Below, piece by piece: positions 53,134 to 61,285 of a stretch of DNA of 64,000 nucleotides. The stretch comes from Flavobacterium sp. HJ-32-4 (GTDB lineage Bacteria > Bacteroidota > Bacteroidia > Flavobacteriales > Flavobacteriaceae). Positions within the stretch are counted from its first letter, which is position 1. Each line of letters opens with the position of its first letter. The DNA is taken from the NCBI RefSeq assembly GCF_022532105.1, contig NZ_CP092832.1, positions 1,240,001 to 1,304,000 of the forward strand. The letters are read 5' to 3'. The notes under the pieces were generated by a model, which did not search any database, was not told the origin of the DNA, and saw only the letters and a program-made list of their open reading frames with translations. Position numbers and translations under genes: made by a program.

Positions 53134-53282
53134 GAAATAATGGCCTGTAACACACTAATTGGCATACGTATTTTTAAAAAATTCCGTTATAGAAAGGATT
53201 TTGGCGCATTTTTGTTAAACCTTTGTTGTCGAAGCGGTTTGGCACGGTTTTTAGGAATCGGCCTCCCACCTGAACGATTCGT

Positions 53283-53966
53283 ATGACCTATTATTTCCTG
53301 TCGTCACTTTTTTTTCTGTCGTCTTTGTTGACGGCGCCCTCTAACGTGTCCAAGGTTGTTTTACCGTCTGCCACCACGGAAGAACCTGCCGACCTCGTGT
53401 ACCGCGATCTGGCGAAAAGCGCCGAAATACTGCCGTCGTCTGACTGTTTCAAAGCTGCGGCAAAGGGGTTTTTCCAACTTCGTGCGGCCGGCGTCATCAC
53501 GCGTGACGTATTGGCTATAGCCGATTTCAGTCTCTCTTCGAACACCAAGCGCCTGTGGGTGGTGAACATGAATACCCACGAAGTGCTCTACCATACCTGG
53601 GTCGCGCACGGCCGTAAAACCGGCGATGAATTTGCCCAATCCTTCTCGAATGACGCAGAATCGAACAAAAGCAGCCTGGGGTTTTATGCGACAGGGACCG
53701 TATATAACGGGAAACACGGCGTTTCGCTGCGGTTGAACGGCCTCGAAAAAGGGGTGAACGATCGCGCCTTGCAACGGGCAGTGGTGATGCACGGGGCCGA
53801 TTATGTGTCGGAAGATTTCATCCGGAAGCACACCCGTCTCGGACGCAGCCTGGGTTGTCCGGCGATTCCAAATGACATGGTGAAGCCGGTCATCGAAGCG
53901 CTACGCGACGGTTCGTGCCTGTATATTTACCACCCGAGCCACGCCGCACAAGGCGTTCGGAGCTAA
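53283..53966 (+). CDS. L,D-transpeptidase-like (YkuD_2) exported protein
   Basis: A 227-residue exported protein of the YkuD_2 type (PF13645). It starts MTYYFLSSLFFLSSLLTAPS, a signal peptide. The catalytic pattern is His170 in VVMHGADYVSEDF followed by Cys192 in RLGRSLGCPAIPND, with the family's Ser before Gly-Cys. The domain start is LAIADFSLSSNTKRLWVVN. Enzymes of this fold cross-link or trim peptidoglycan peptides in the periplasm; activity of the YkuD_2 group is less well characterised, so L,D-transpeptidase function is inferred. Stand-alone gene before tRNA-Gly. Confidence 0.9.
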   Translation: MTYYFLSSLFFLSSLLTAPSNVSKVVLPSATTEEPADLVYRDLAKSAEILPSSDCFKAAAKGFFQLRAAGVITRDVLAIADFSLSSNTKRLWVVNMNTHEVLYHTWVAHGRKTGDEFAQSFSNDAESNKSSLGFYATGTVYNGKHGVSLRLNGLEKGVNDRALQRAVVMHGADYVSEDFIRKHTRLGRSLGCPAIPNDMVKPVIEALRDGSCLYIYHPSHAAQGVRS

Positions 53967-54004
53967 GCGGTTATCGCCTGGCACACGATTTTCCTTTGAA
54001 AAAG

Positions 54005-54037
54005 TTTGCATCAACCAATTTTTCTTCTCTATATTTG
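54005..54037 (+). promoter_or_regulatory. promoter of tRNA-Gly (UCC)
   Basis: TTTG (54005-54008), 21 bases, TATATTTG (54030-54037): a full match to the Bacteroidota consensus. The tRNA begins 55 bases downstream. Confidence 0.7.
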
Positions 54038-54092
54038 CATCCGCAAACACGATAAAAGTGTGTCAAACACCCAAATTGTGCTTGTAATATAA

Positions 54093-54165
<73 letters not shown>

Positions 54166-54172
54166 CCACTTC

Positions 54173-54202
54173 AAAAACCCCGATGATACGTCGGGGTTTT
54201 TT
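54173..54202 (+). terminator. intrinsic terminator after tRNA-Gly (UCC)
   Basis: AAAAACCCCGA and TCGGGGTTTTT form an 11-base stem around a seven-base loop, running into a T-run. Confidence 0.9.
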
Positions 54203-54230
54203 ATGTCTTCTAGTTTCGTTTCCGCTGTCT

Positions 54231-54938
54231 TTAGCTTAGTTCCGTCAAATCATATCCTGACGCCAGTTCTACGGCATCCGCCCCTTTCCGGAACAGACGC
54301 GCGGTAAGGTCGCCCTCCAATGTCAGGCGGTCGCCCATCACGGCTATCCAACTGCCTTCTCGAAGACCCAGCACGGGCGTTTCATTAAAGGCGTGGAATT
54401 CGCGGATACGGGTTTCACGCGTTTCCCCCATGTGGGTCGATCCCGGATCCGGATCGAGGTAATGCGGGTTGAGGTTAAACGGCAGGATGCCCAGTGTGCG
54501 GAAGTCAGGCGGATAAGCAATCGGCATGTCATTGGTGGTTTGCATGGTAGGCCCGGTTATGTTGCTTCCGGCGCTCGTTCCGAGATACGGGGTGCCGTCC
54601 AGAAGGACCTCCCTAAGAGGTGTCATCAGGCCTTTCTCATGGAGCTCCTTTACCAGCACGAAGGTATTTCCGCCCCCTGTGAAGATCGCTTTCGCCGTCC
54701 GGATGGCTTCAAGGGGATCCGGGTAGGAGTGGAGTCCGTACACCCGCTTACCGATACCCGAAAAGGCCTGCGCCGCTTTCTCTGTGTAGGTGTCATGGTC
54801 GATACCGCCGGGCCGGGCATAGGGGATGAAGAGGATATCGTCTGCCCCGGCGAAAAGCAATTCTAATTCCGGCAGTAAATAGTCGAGGTAGCTCCCGCCA
54901 TGAAGGGTGGAGGTGCTGGCAATGATAAGGCGCTTCAT
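54231..54938 (-). CDS. pepE: dipeptidase E (alpha-aspartyl dipeptidase)
   Basis: A 235-residue cytoplasmic serine peptidase (S51) that cleaves N-terminal Asp from dipeptides. It starts MKRLIIASTSTLHGGSYLDY. The nucleophile Ser is near residue 120 in LGTSAGSNITGPTM, and AIFTGGGNTFVLVKELHEKG lies just before it, as in PepE of Salmonella. DPDPGSTHMGETRETRIREF and the end part VLGLREGSWIAVMGD match the family. It could act on acidic dipeptides, which would fit with the Asp/Glu-specific dpp11 elsewhere in the window, though the genes are not linked. Faces away from the next operon. Confidence 0.93.
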   Translation of the reverse strand: MKRLIIASTSTLHGGSYLDYLLPELELLFAGADDILFIPYARPGGIDHDTYTEKAAQAFSGIGKRVYGLHSYPDPLEAIRTAKAIFTGGGNTFVLVKELHEKGLMTPLREVLLDGTPYLGTSAGSNITGPTMQTTNDMPIAYPPDFRTLGILPFNLNPHYLDPDPGSTHMGETRETRIREFHAFNETPVLGLREGSWIAVMGDRLTLEGDLTARLFRKGADAVELASGYDLTELS

Positions 54939-55163
54939 GCGTCGGATTTTAGGGTCGAAGATACGAAAGGCGCGTTATTAACAGAAATTTACCATTAGCC
55001 CCACACCGACGACTTTCCAAAACCCATATTTTTACGCCAACGAATTAATACAACGACATATGGTTAAGTTGGTTACCGTTTTTATCGGCGTGATCGTCCG
55101 CATCGTCTTAGGGTAATTCCGGGCGGCCCCGAACACTTCCACATCCGTTTCTCCCAAAATCCA

Positions 55164-55880
55164 TTGCCTGTGGTGCGAATCGCTACGTATGTACTCCTCT
55201 TATGTTCCCTTGTCGCCGCAGCGCAGAAAGGGAAACCACTTGCCGGAAAAGTCGTTGTGCGTGACGGCAGTCCCTCTAACATCCATATCGTCAACCTCGT
55301 CAACGAAGTCGAAGTCGTGACTGACGCCGAGGGGAATTTTACCATTCCCGCATCGGAAGGTGATATGTTGGTTTTGTCAGGCACCCAAATCGACTATGTC
55401 CGTAGGTTAATCCGCGAAGACGACATCAATTCCGGAAAGATCACACTTCGCATCGCCGCCAAACCCATCGAACTCGAGGAAGTCGCCGTTACCAAGTCGA
55501 CCCAGATGGATGCCGTTGCGTTGGGCATCCTTACCAAACCCGCGAAGCAGTATACGCCCGCCGAGCGCAAAGTGTTCACCGCCACCAGCACGGCCCTTGA
55601 CGGCCTTATCAACAAAATCACGGGGCGGACCAAGCGTCTCAAACGCGAGGCGCTGCTCGAAAAGAAGGAATTCGTTTTGGCGCAGTTGAAAGACCTGTGG
55701 CCCGACTCTTATTATGCCGACCTCGGTATTGCCCCTGACCGCATAAGGGGGTTCCATTACCTTTTGGTGGACAGTAAGGAATTCCTCGATGCACTCGCCT
55801 CGAACAATTCGGTGCAGTTGGCGTTCGTGACCCTTCAGCTGGCCGATACTTACAACCGCGGGCTGAATGCGAAGCCATAG
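55164..55880 (+). CDS. carboxypeptidase-regulatory-like exported protein, first of two
   Basis: A 238-residue protein. The best start is uncertain: no ATG is present before the signal peptide, so TTG (55164) or the GTGs at 55170 and 55173 must be used, giving VVRIATYVLLLCSLVAAA as the signal. Residues about 25-100 are a carboxypeptidase-regulatory-like beta sandwich (LAGKVVVRDGSPSNIHIVN, VVTDAEGNFTIPASEGDML), then a helical part with the motif ALGILTKPAKQYTPAERK that recurs in the next gene. The last 14 bases overlap the next gene, so the two are co-translated. Role unknown; the fold is often found at the start of outer-membrane receptors. Confidence 0.75.
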   Translation: MPVVRIATYVLLLCSLVAAAQKGKPLAGKVVVRDGSPSNIHIVNLVNEVEVVTDAEGNFTIPASEGDMLVLSGTQIDYVRRLIREDDINSGKITLRIAAKPIELEEVAVTKSTQMDAVALGILTKPAKQYTPAERKVFTATSTALDGLINKITGRTKRLKREALLEKKEFVLAQLKDLWPDSYYADLGIAPDRIRGFHYLLVDSKEFLDALASNNSVQLAFVTLQLADTYNRGLNAKP

Positions 55881-56631
55881 GCTGCTGTTTCTCCTCCTGT
55901 CGTTTTCCGGTTGGGCCCAACAAGAGAAAGACATTACCGGCACCATCACCGTCACCAATGCCGCGCCGGGCGGCGTACGCATCCTTAACCTCGTGAACCA
56001 CCGGGAAGCCGTCAGCGATGCCAAAGGCGTTTTCCATATTATGGCCAAACCCGATGATGTGTTGCTGTGTTCGGCCGTCCATCTTGACCTGATGCGGCAC
56101 ATTGTAGAGGAACACGAGTTTGAAAAGGGGGCACTATCGGTGGCGATGACGGCCAAAACCAACCAACTCGAGGAAGTCGAGATACAGAATTACGCCCATC
56201 TTAACGCTGTTTCCCTCGGTATACTGGAACGTCCGGCGAAAACCTACACGCCCGCTGAACGACGTCTGCGCGCGGCGCGGCATGTTTTTATAACGACCCT
56301 TGAAGGGGGAGGTGTCGGGTTTTCGTTTGATCCGGTCATCAATTACCTGACCGGGCGTACTGAAAGACTGCGGAACCAATTGGAGGTTGAGAAGTACCCG
56401 CGTGCCCTGAAACGGATGCAGGAGTGGTACGATGCCTCCTATTACGACACAAAATTTGGCATCACCGCAGCCGAAAGCGGTCCATTCGAGTATTTTTGTG
56501 TGGAAGACGACGAATTTCGCGAGGCGGTCATTGCCAAAAAACGACCCGCTGCCGATCTTCGCATCGTGTTCCTCGCCGCGGCGTTTATCCAGTTGAAAGA
56601 CGGGAGCCGTGTTACGGATACAAAAGAATGA
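55867..56631 (+). CDS. carboxypeptidase-regulatory-like exported protein, second of two
   Basis: A 254-residue paralogue of the upstream gene. It starts MRSHRLLFLLLSFSGWA, a signal peptide. The beta-sandwich part has ITGTITVTNAAPGGVRILN and REAVSDAKGVFHIMAKPDD. The shared helical motif is SLGILERPAKTYTPAERR. Between that and the second shared block (NYLTGRTERLRNQLEVEK) it carries an insertion of about 14 residues compared with the first gene. It overlaps the upstream gene by 14 bases and the DUF6702 gene by an ATGA junction, so three genes form a coupled set. Function unknown. Confidence 0.8.
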   Translation: MRSHRLLFLLLSFSGWAQQEKDITGTITVTNAAPGGVRILNLVNHREAVSDAKGVFHIMAKPDDVLLCSAVHLDLMRHIVEEHEFEKGALSVAMTAKTNQLEEVEIQNYAHLNAVSLGILERPAKTYTPAERRLRAARHVFITTLEGGGVGFSFDPVINYLTGRTERLRNQLEVEKYPRALKRMQEWYDASYYDTKFGITAAESGPFEYFCVEDDEFREAVIAKKRPAADLRIVFLAAAFIQLKDGSRVTDTKE

Positions 56632-57149
56632 CGACAAAATCCCTTATGAAGACGCTTCGTTTTATAGGTATGTTTGCGATTTTCGCCCTGGCTTCGGCCT
56701 TTTCGGCGCACAAATTCTATATGTCAATCTACCAACTTCGCTTCAATGCCGATAAAAGTCGGTTGGAAATCACCGGACGGATCTTTATCGACGACCTGAA
56801 CGAGTGCCTCTCGAAGTACGCTAAAACCGCTACTCACGTAGGCGAACCACAGCAATCGAAAGACGACGTGGCCTATTTGCAGCGCTATATGGCCGAGCAA
56901 TTGAAAATCAAGGTAAACGGAAAACCGGCAACGCTCACGTTTGTCAGTACAGAAATCGAAGAAACCGTCGTGATTTGCTACTTTCGCGTTGACGGTGTAA
57001 AGCATCCGCGCCAAATTGACGTTTCGAACACGGCATTGATGGCGTGTCACTCCGAACAGCAGAACATCCTGCAGGCGGACGTGTCTGGAGAAAAGAAGAA
57101 TATCGTATTGAAAGAAGGGGAAACCAGCGCGCACCTGGTATTTCCATAA
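56628..57149 (+). CDS. DUF6702-family exported protein
   Basis: A 173-residue protein from the ATG that overlaps the upstream stop; the ATG at 56646 (MKTLRFIGMFAIFALASAFS) is an equally good start and gives 167 residues. The signal peptide ends near SAFSAHKFYMS. Mature parts are KSRLEITGRIFIDDLNECLS, IKVNGKPATLTFVSTEIEET and HSEQQNILQADVSGEKKNIV, which I recognise as the DUF6702 pattern. The family is typically found directly before M1 aminopeptidases in Bacteroidota, as here (10 bases to the next gene). Function unknown, probably periplasmic. Confidence 0.85.
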   Translation: MTTKSLMKTLRFIGMFAIFALASAFSAHKFYMSIYQLRFNADKSRLEITGRIFIDDLNECLSKYAKTATHVGEPQQSKDDVAYLQRYMAEQLKIKVNGKPATLTFVSTEIEETVVICYFRVDGVKHPRQIDVSNTALMACHSEQQNILQADVSGEKKNIVLKEGETSAHLVFP

Positions 57150-57159
57150 AGAAACTGCT

Positions 57160-59397
57160 ATGAAGCACATTTTTTACGCTTTGCTTTGCCTCCCGCTTGC
57201 GGTGACGGCCCAACAGGAAACCAAGAAAAAGGAAGGTGGCCACACCGACCAAAGCAAGTTCCGGCAGATGTATGACCTGCTGGCGACGCCGAACTCGTAT
57301 CGGACGGCTTCGGGCGCACCCGGACCGGATTACTACCAGCAACAGGCCGACTATAAAATGGACATCGAACTCGATGACCGCAACCAACGCCTGTATGGTA
57401 CCGAGACCATCACGTATCACAACAACGCCAAAGAACCGCTCGAATACCTCTGGATGCAACTCGACCAGAACATCCTGGCGCGCGATTCACAATCGCCATT
57501 GGCAAACGATGAGGGTGCTGACACGTCTATCGGCGTATTGGGCTTTTCGCGCAAATACCTGCAGGAGAAGTTCGACGGTGGCTTCAAGATCGACTATGTA
57601 AAAGGTCCGGATGGCAAAGAACTGCCGCACACGGTCAACTATACCATGATGCGGATCGATTTGCCCAAACCGTTGCAGCACGGCGAGACGTTTACCTTCT
57701 CGGTCAAGTGGTGGTACAATATCAACAACTACCAGATCGAAGGCGGCCGCTCGGGTTATGAGCACTTCGATTCGGATGGCAACAATTTATACGTATTGGC
57801 GCAGTTCTATCCGCGGATGGCGGTCTACAACGACGTGGAAGGATGGCAGAACATGCAGTTCTGGGGGGCGGGCGAATTTGCGCTGCCGTTCGGTAACTTC
57901 GAGGTCAACATCACGGTCCCGGCCGACCATATTATGGAGGCGACCGGCGAACTGCAGAACCGTGCCGAAGTGTTTACCGCCGCGCAATTGAAGCGGTACC
58001 AGGACGCCCAGAAATCGTATGACAAACCGGTTATCGTCGTAACGGCAGAGGAAGCCATGGCAGCTGAAAAAGGGTTTTCCGATAAGAAAAAGACGTGGCG
58101 CTTCAAAGCCGTCAACGTGCGGGATTTCGGTATTTCGACCTCTCGTAAATTCATCTACGACGCGATGGCCGTGAAATTGGGTGGGAAGGATGTTATGGCG
58201 ATCTCGCTTTATCCTAAGGAAGGCAACCCGTTGTGGGAACAATATTCTACCCGGATCGTGGCGCATACCCTTAAAACCTATTCGGCCCATACTTTCGACT
58301 ATCCCTATCCGAAGGCCATTTCGATCAACGCGCAAGACCAGGGGATGGAATATCCGATGATCTGTTGGAATTTCGGCCGACCGGATGCGGACGGAAAGTA
58401 CTCCGACCAGGTGAAGTATGGCATGATGGGCGTGATCACACACGAAGTCGGGCACAATTTCTTCCCGATGATTGTCAACTCGGACGAGCGTCAATGGACA
58501 TGGATGGACGAGGGATTGAACACGTTCCTTGAAACCTTGACGGAATTGGATTGGCAGGCGGATTTCCCCGTCCGACGCGGATTGCCGAAGTTGGTAGTGC
58601 CCTACATGAGTGGCGACCAATCCGGACTTGAGCCGATCATGACCAATTCTGAAAGCCTGCGCCAGTTTGGAAACAACGCGTATGCCAAGCCCGCGGCCGG
58701 ACTCTACATGCTGCGCGAAACCATCATGGGACGCGAACTGTTCGACCACGCCTTTAAAACGTATGCCAACCGTTGGAAATTCAAACACCCAACACCGGAC
58801 GATTTCTTCCGGACGATGGAAGACGCCTCGGGAGTTGACCTCGACTGGTTCTGGCGCGGTTGGTTCTTCACAACCGATTACAATGACATTGGCATCAAGG
58901 AAGTCAAACGGTATTTTGTGACGGCCGATGCGCCAAAAGGCTATAAGGCTCCTGAAACCGGACGTCGCCGTCGCCTCGCGAATGCGGGTGCGCAGGTGTA
59001 TATGATAGAAGAGGGAAGCGAGTCGTACAAACCCGAACTCGACAAACCGTTCGATGTGCAGCAGGTGGCGCCGTTGGCCGACTTCATTGCCAAGAATTTT
59101 ACGGAGGAAGAAAAGGCGAAACTGAAATCGCCCAAGTATTTTTACGAAGTGACGTTCGACAAACCGGGCGGACTCGTCATGCCGCTGATCGTGGAACTCA
59201 CGTTTGAGGACGGCACTACCGAAGTACGACGGTTCCCGGCCCAGGTATGGCGTTTCAACGATGCAGAAACCACGAAGTTGTTCGCAACGGATAAGAAACT
59301 GACGCAAATTGTCGTCGATCCGAAGCTGGAGACCGCCGATGTAGATACCACAAATAACAGCTGGCCCAAGCAGGCGGTAAAGTCAAAGTTTGATTAA
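57160..59397 (+). CDS. M1-family zinc metallopeptidase (aminopeptidase)
   Basis: A 745-residue exported peptidase with signal peptide MKHIFYALLCLPLAVTA. The zinc motif HEVGH is at residues 428-432, with the third ligand at Glu451 in WTWMDEGLNTFLE, the standard HExxH-x18-E spacing. The exopeptidase motif appears as QGMEYPMICW (GxMEN variant, with Tyr in place of Asn) at about residue 395. An N-terminal beta domain (YKMDIELDDRNQRLYGTETI) precedes the catalytic part. The GxMEN change is common in this branch and may shift specificity. It would cleave N-terminal residues or longer peptides in the periplasm. Last gene of the coupled set from 55164. Confidence 0.93.
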   Translation: MKHIFYALLCLPLAVTAQQETKKKEGGHTDQSKFRQMYDLLATPNSYRTASGAPGPDYYQQQADYKMDIELDDRNQRLYGTETITYHNNAKEPLEYLWMQLDQNILARDSQSPLANDEGADTSIGVLGFSRKYLQEKFDGGFKIDYVKGPDGKELPHTVNYTMMRIDLPKPLQHGETFTFSVKWWYNINNYQIEGGRSGYEHFDSDGNNLYVLAQFYPRMAVYNDVEGWQNMQFWGAGEFALPFGNFEVNITVPADHIMEATGELQNRAEVFTAAQLKRYQDAQKSYDKPVIVVTAEEAMAAEKGFSDKKKTWRFKAVNVRDFGISTSRKFIYDAMAVKLGGKDVMAISLYPKEGNPLWEQYSTRIVAHTLKTYSAHTFDYPYPKAISINAQDQGMEYPMICWNFGRPDADGKYSDQVKYGMMGVITHEVGHNFFPMIVNSDERQWTWMDEGLNTFLETLTELDWQADFPVRRGLPKLVVPYMSGDQSGLEPIMTNSESLRQFGNNAYAKPAAGLYMLRETIMGRELFDHAFKTYANRWKFKHPTPDDFFRTMEDASGVDLDWFWRGWFFTTDYNDIGIKEVKRYFVTADAPKGYKAPETGRRRRLANAGAQVYMIEEGSESYKPELDKPFDVQQVAPLADFIAKNFTEEEKAKLKSPKYFYEVTFDKPGGLVMPLIVELTFEDGTTEVRRFPAQVWRFNDAETTKLFATDKKLTQIVVDPKLETADVDTTNNSWPKQAVKSKFD

Positions 59398-59425
59398 AGT
59401 GCAGGCAGGCCGGTGCTATTATTCG

Positions 59426-59433
59426 TATCTTTG
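59426..59433 (+). promoter_or_regulatory. -7 promoter element of tatA
   Basis: TATCTTTG matches TAnnTTTG, 20 bases before the ATG at 59454. Confidence 0.5.
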
Positions 59434-59453
59434 GCACCGATAAAACGAGAAGT

Positions 59454-59828
59454 ATGTTCGGTATCGGAGGCGGCGAAATTTTCCTGATCATCGTGGTGGC
59501 GTTGATGTTGTTCGGATCGGAGAACATCCCGCAGATTGCCCGTTCCCTTGGTCGACTTATGGCCCAGGTGCGGCATGCCACGGACGGCATCAAACACGAA
59601 ATCCAGAAAAGTGCCGAAGAAAGTGGACTCGACACGAAGACGCTCACAGGCGGCATCACCGACGAAATCGAGAAAGCCCGTCAGGGATTCACCAAAATGG
59701 TCACCGAACACACCCCTACTGATAATTTAGGGCTGGACGATATTACCAAGGGCGTTTCTGACGAATACGGTAAAGCCGCCCAGGACATTGGGGATATCGC
59801 GGAAGGACCGATCAAACGCCAGCGTTAA
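59454..59828 (+). CDS. tatA: Sec-independent translocase subunit TatA/TatB
   Basis: A 124-residue inner-membrane protein with one N-terminal helix (GEIFLIIVVALMLFGSENIP) followed by the hinge and amphipathic helix QIARSLGRLMAQVRHATDGI, and a long charged tail (RQGFTKMVTEHTPTDNLG). This is the twin-arginine translocation pore component. The hinge FGSENIP instead of FGP and the longer tail are nearer to TatB or to Bacteroidota TatA proteins, so the A/B assignment is not certain. TatC is not in the window. The stop TAA overlaps the ATG of the next gene (TAATG). Confidence 0.88.
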   Translation: MFGIGGGEIFLIIVVALMLFGSENIPQIARSLGRLMAQVRHATDGIKHEIQKSAEESGLDTKTLTGGITDEIEKARQGFTKMVTEHTPTDNLGLDDITKGVSDEYGKAAQDIGDIAEGPIKRQR

Positions 59829-60388
59829 TGGAGCGCATCCTACAATACGATTCCAATCTTTTTATTTATTTGAACAGCCTCGGTTCTGAAACCTGGGACC
59901 CGTTTTGGCTGGCTGTTACCAAAATCGGCTATTGGATTCCGTTTTACGTTTTTCTGCTGTGGTTGGTACAACGCAAACTAGGCTGGAAACAAACGCTTTG
60001 GGTGTTGTTGTGCGTAGCGGTGCTCATCACGGTGACCGACCAGGTGGTCAACCTCGTGAAGTCGCATTTTCAGCGGCCTCGACCGTGCAACGATGAAGGG
60101 ATTTGCTACCTGATACGATCGGTGAAAACCAGTTCCAGTTTTAGCTTTTTCTCGGGGCATGCGGCCAATTCAATGGCAAATGCCACCTTCCTGTTCCTGT
60201 TGCTGCGACGTCAGTATCGCCTGATGGGACTTTTGTTTTTCTGGCCGTTGGTGTTCGCGTATTCCCGCATCTATTTAGGACTCCACTATCCGGGCGACAT
60301 CGCAGTGGGCTACCTCTTCGGTGCTCTTATGGGAACGCTCTTTTTCCGGATTTACCTGTGGTCGAAGTCGCGGGTTTTTCCTTCCTAA
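59828..60388 (+). CDS. PAP2-superfamily membrane phosphatase
   Basis: A 186-residue protein with five or six membrane helices. The three motifs of type 2 phosphatidic-acid phosphatases are present: KSHFQRPRPC (KxxxxxxRP), FSFFSGHAANS (SGH motif) and SRIYLGLHYPGDIAVG (SRxxxxxHxxxD). Enzymes of this group dephosphorylate undecaprenyl diphosphate or lipid A at the outer face of the inner membrane. Which one is meant here cannot be told. It starts one base inside the tatA stop, so the two are coupled, and its stop lies two bases from the stop of the convergent O-methyltransferase. Confidence 0.92.
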   Translation: MERILQYDSNLFIYLNSLGSETWDPFWLAVTKIGYWIPFYVFLLWLVQRKLGWKQTLWVLLCVAVLITVTDQVVNLVKSHFQRPRPCNDEGICYLIRSVKTSSSFSFFSGHAANSMANATFLFLLLRRQYRLMGLLFFWPLVFAYSRIYLGLHYPGDIAVGYLFGALMGTLFFRIYLWSKSRVFPS

Positions 60389-60390
60389 TC

Positions 60391-61032
60391 CTACAAAACC
60401 CGACTTACGGTGAGCCCGTCGCGGATGGGCAGCAGCACCGTTTCCACCCGGGGATCCCGTTTCAGTAGTTCGTTGTATTCCAGCAGTACACGGGTGCTTT
60501 TGTCGTTTGCCTTTACTTCTTCCAACACCTTTCCGCTCCACAATACATTGTCCGACAGGATGATACCGCCTTTTGACATCATCGGCACGATCAATTCGAA
60601 ATAGTGGGGGTAATTTTCTTTATCCGCATCGATAAAAACCAGGTCATAGCTCTTGGAAAGTGTGGGGATGATGTCAAGAGCATGGCCCAAATGCTGGGTG
60701 ATCTGCGGTCCCCAGGGAGATGCATCGAAATACCGTCGCTGGAAATCAAACAATTCTTCGTTGTTGTCGAGTGTGTCGATGGTGCCACCATCCGCGAGTC
60801 CTTCGGCCAAACACAGTGTGGCATATCCCGTATATGTCCCAATCTCAAGGATGTGCCGGGGCCGCACCAATTTGGAGAGCAGGCTCAGCACACGCCCCTG
60901 GAAGTGACCGGACAACATGCGGGGTTGCAGGATTTTCAAGTGGGTCTCACGGTTGAGTTGCGCCAGTAGTTCCGGCTCATCTTCTGAGTGGCGGGCGACA
61001 TAATCTTCGAGTTGTTCGGAGAGGAAATGCAT
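60391..61032 (-). CDS. O-methyltransferase (caffeoyl-CoA O-methyltransferase family)
   Basis: A 213-residue SAM-dependent methyltransferase. It starts MHFLSEQLEDYVARHSEDEP. The cofactor site is ILEIGTYTGYATLCLAEGLA (near residue 62), with the acidic residues DTLDNNEELFDFQRRYFD, the metal-site motif VFIDADKENYPHYFEL and ILSDNVLWSGKV (the Asp and Asn of the divalent metal site). Its usual targets are catechol-type hydroxyl groups, but the substrate in bacteria is often unknown. A longer frame upstream has no better start. A -7 element is seen at 61108-61101 on the minus strand. Confidence 0.92.
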   Translation of the reverse strand: MHFLSEQLEDYVARHSEDEPELLAQLNRETHLKILQPRMLSGHFQGRVLSLLSKLVRPRHILEIGTYTGYATLCLAEGLADGGTIDTLDNNEELFDFQRRYFDASPWGPQITQHLGHALDIIPTLSKSYDLVFIDADKENYPHYFELIVPMMSKGGIILSDNVLWSGKVLEEVKANDKSTRVLLEYNELLKRDPRVETVLLPIRDGLTVSRVL

Positions 61033-61100
61033 GGAAAGGGACGAATTAGCGAATACGTAAATGTGAGAAAAAAGGGTTTGGTGTTGTGCCGTAAAGGTAG

Positions 61101-61108
61101 CAAATGTA
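61101..61108 (-). promoter_or_regulatory. -7 promoter element of the O-methyltransferase gene
   Basis: Reads TACATTTG on the minus strand, 68 bases before the start at 61032. Confidence 0.45.
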
Positions 61109-61273
61109 GGATGGACGTTGCTTTCCATCGGGTGTAAAGTTAACGAAAGGCGACTGCCCGAAGGGTTTTCCCATCCTGTCGGGTTTTTACGTATCACCAT
61201 CAATCGCTCATCCGCTAACTCCCTCCGTAAAACCGCTACTTTAGTCAGAAACACGCATCCCAAAATTTCGATG

Positions 61274-61281
61274 TACCTTTG
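61274..61281 (+). promoter_or_regulatory. -7 promoter element immediately before rlmN
   Basis: TACCTTTG matches TAnnTTTG and is separated from the rlmN ATG by only four bases (CACC). A transcript starting at the usual distance would have no 5' leader. Confidence 0.5.
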
Positions 61282-61285
61282 CACC

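Noticed and set aside
55060..55116. An 18-codon frame (MVKLVTVFIGVIVRIVLG) upstream of 55164
   Set aside because: It is hydrophobic enough to be a membrane peptide, but too short to support without conservation data. It is also not in frame with the next gene.
57787..59307. A 506-codon open frame on the strand opposite the M1 peptidase
   Set aside because: It is rich in Arg, His and Val, has no signal peptide or motif, and mirrors a well-supported gene with intact catalytic residues. Such shadows are common with this codon use.
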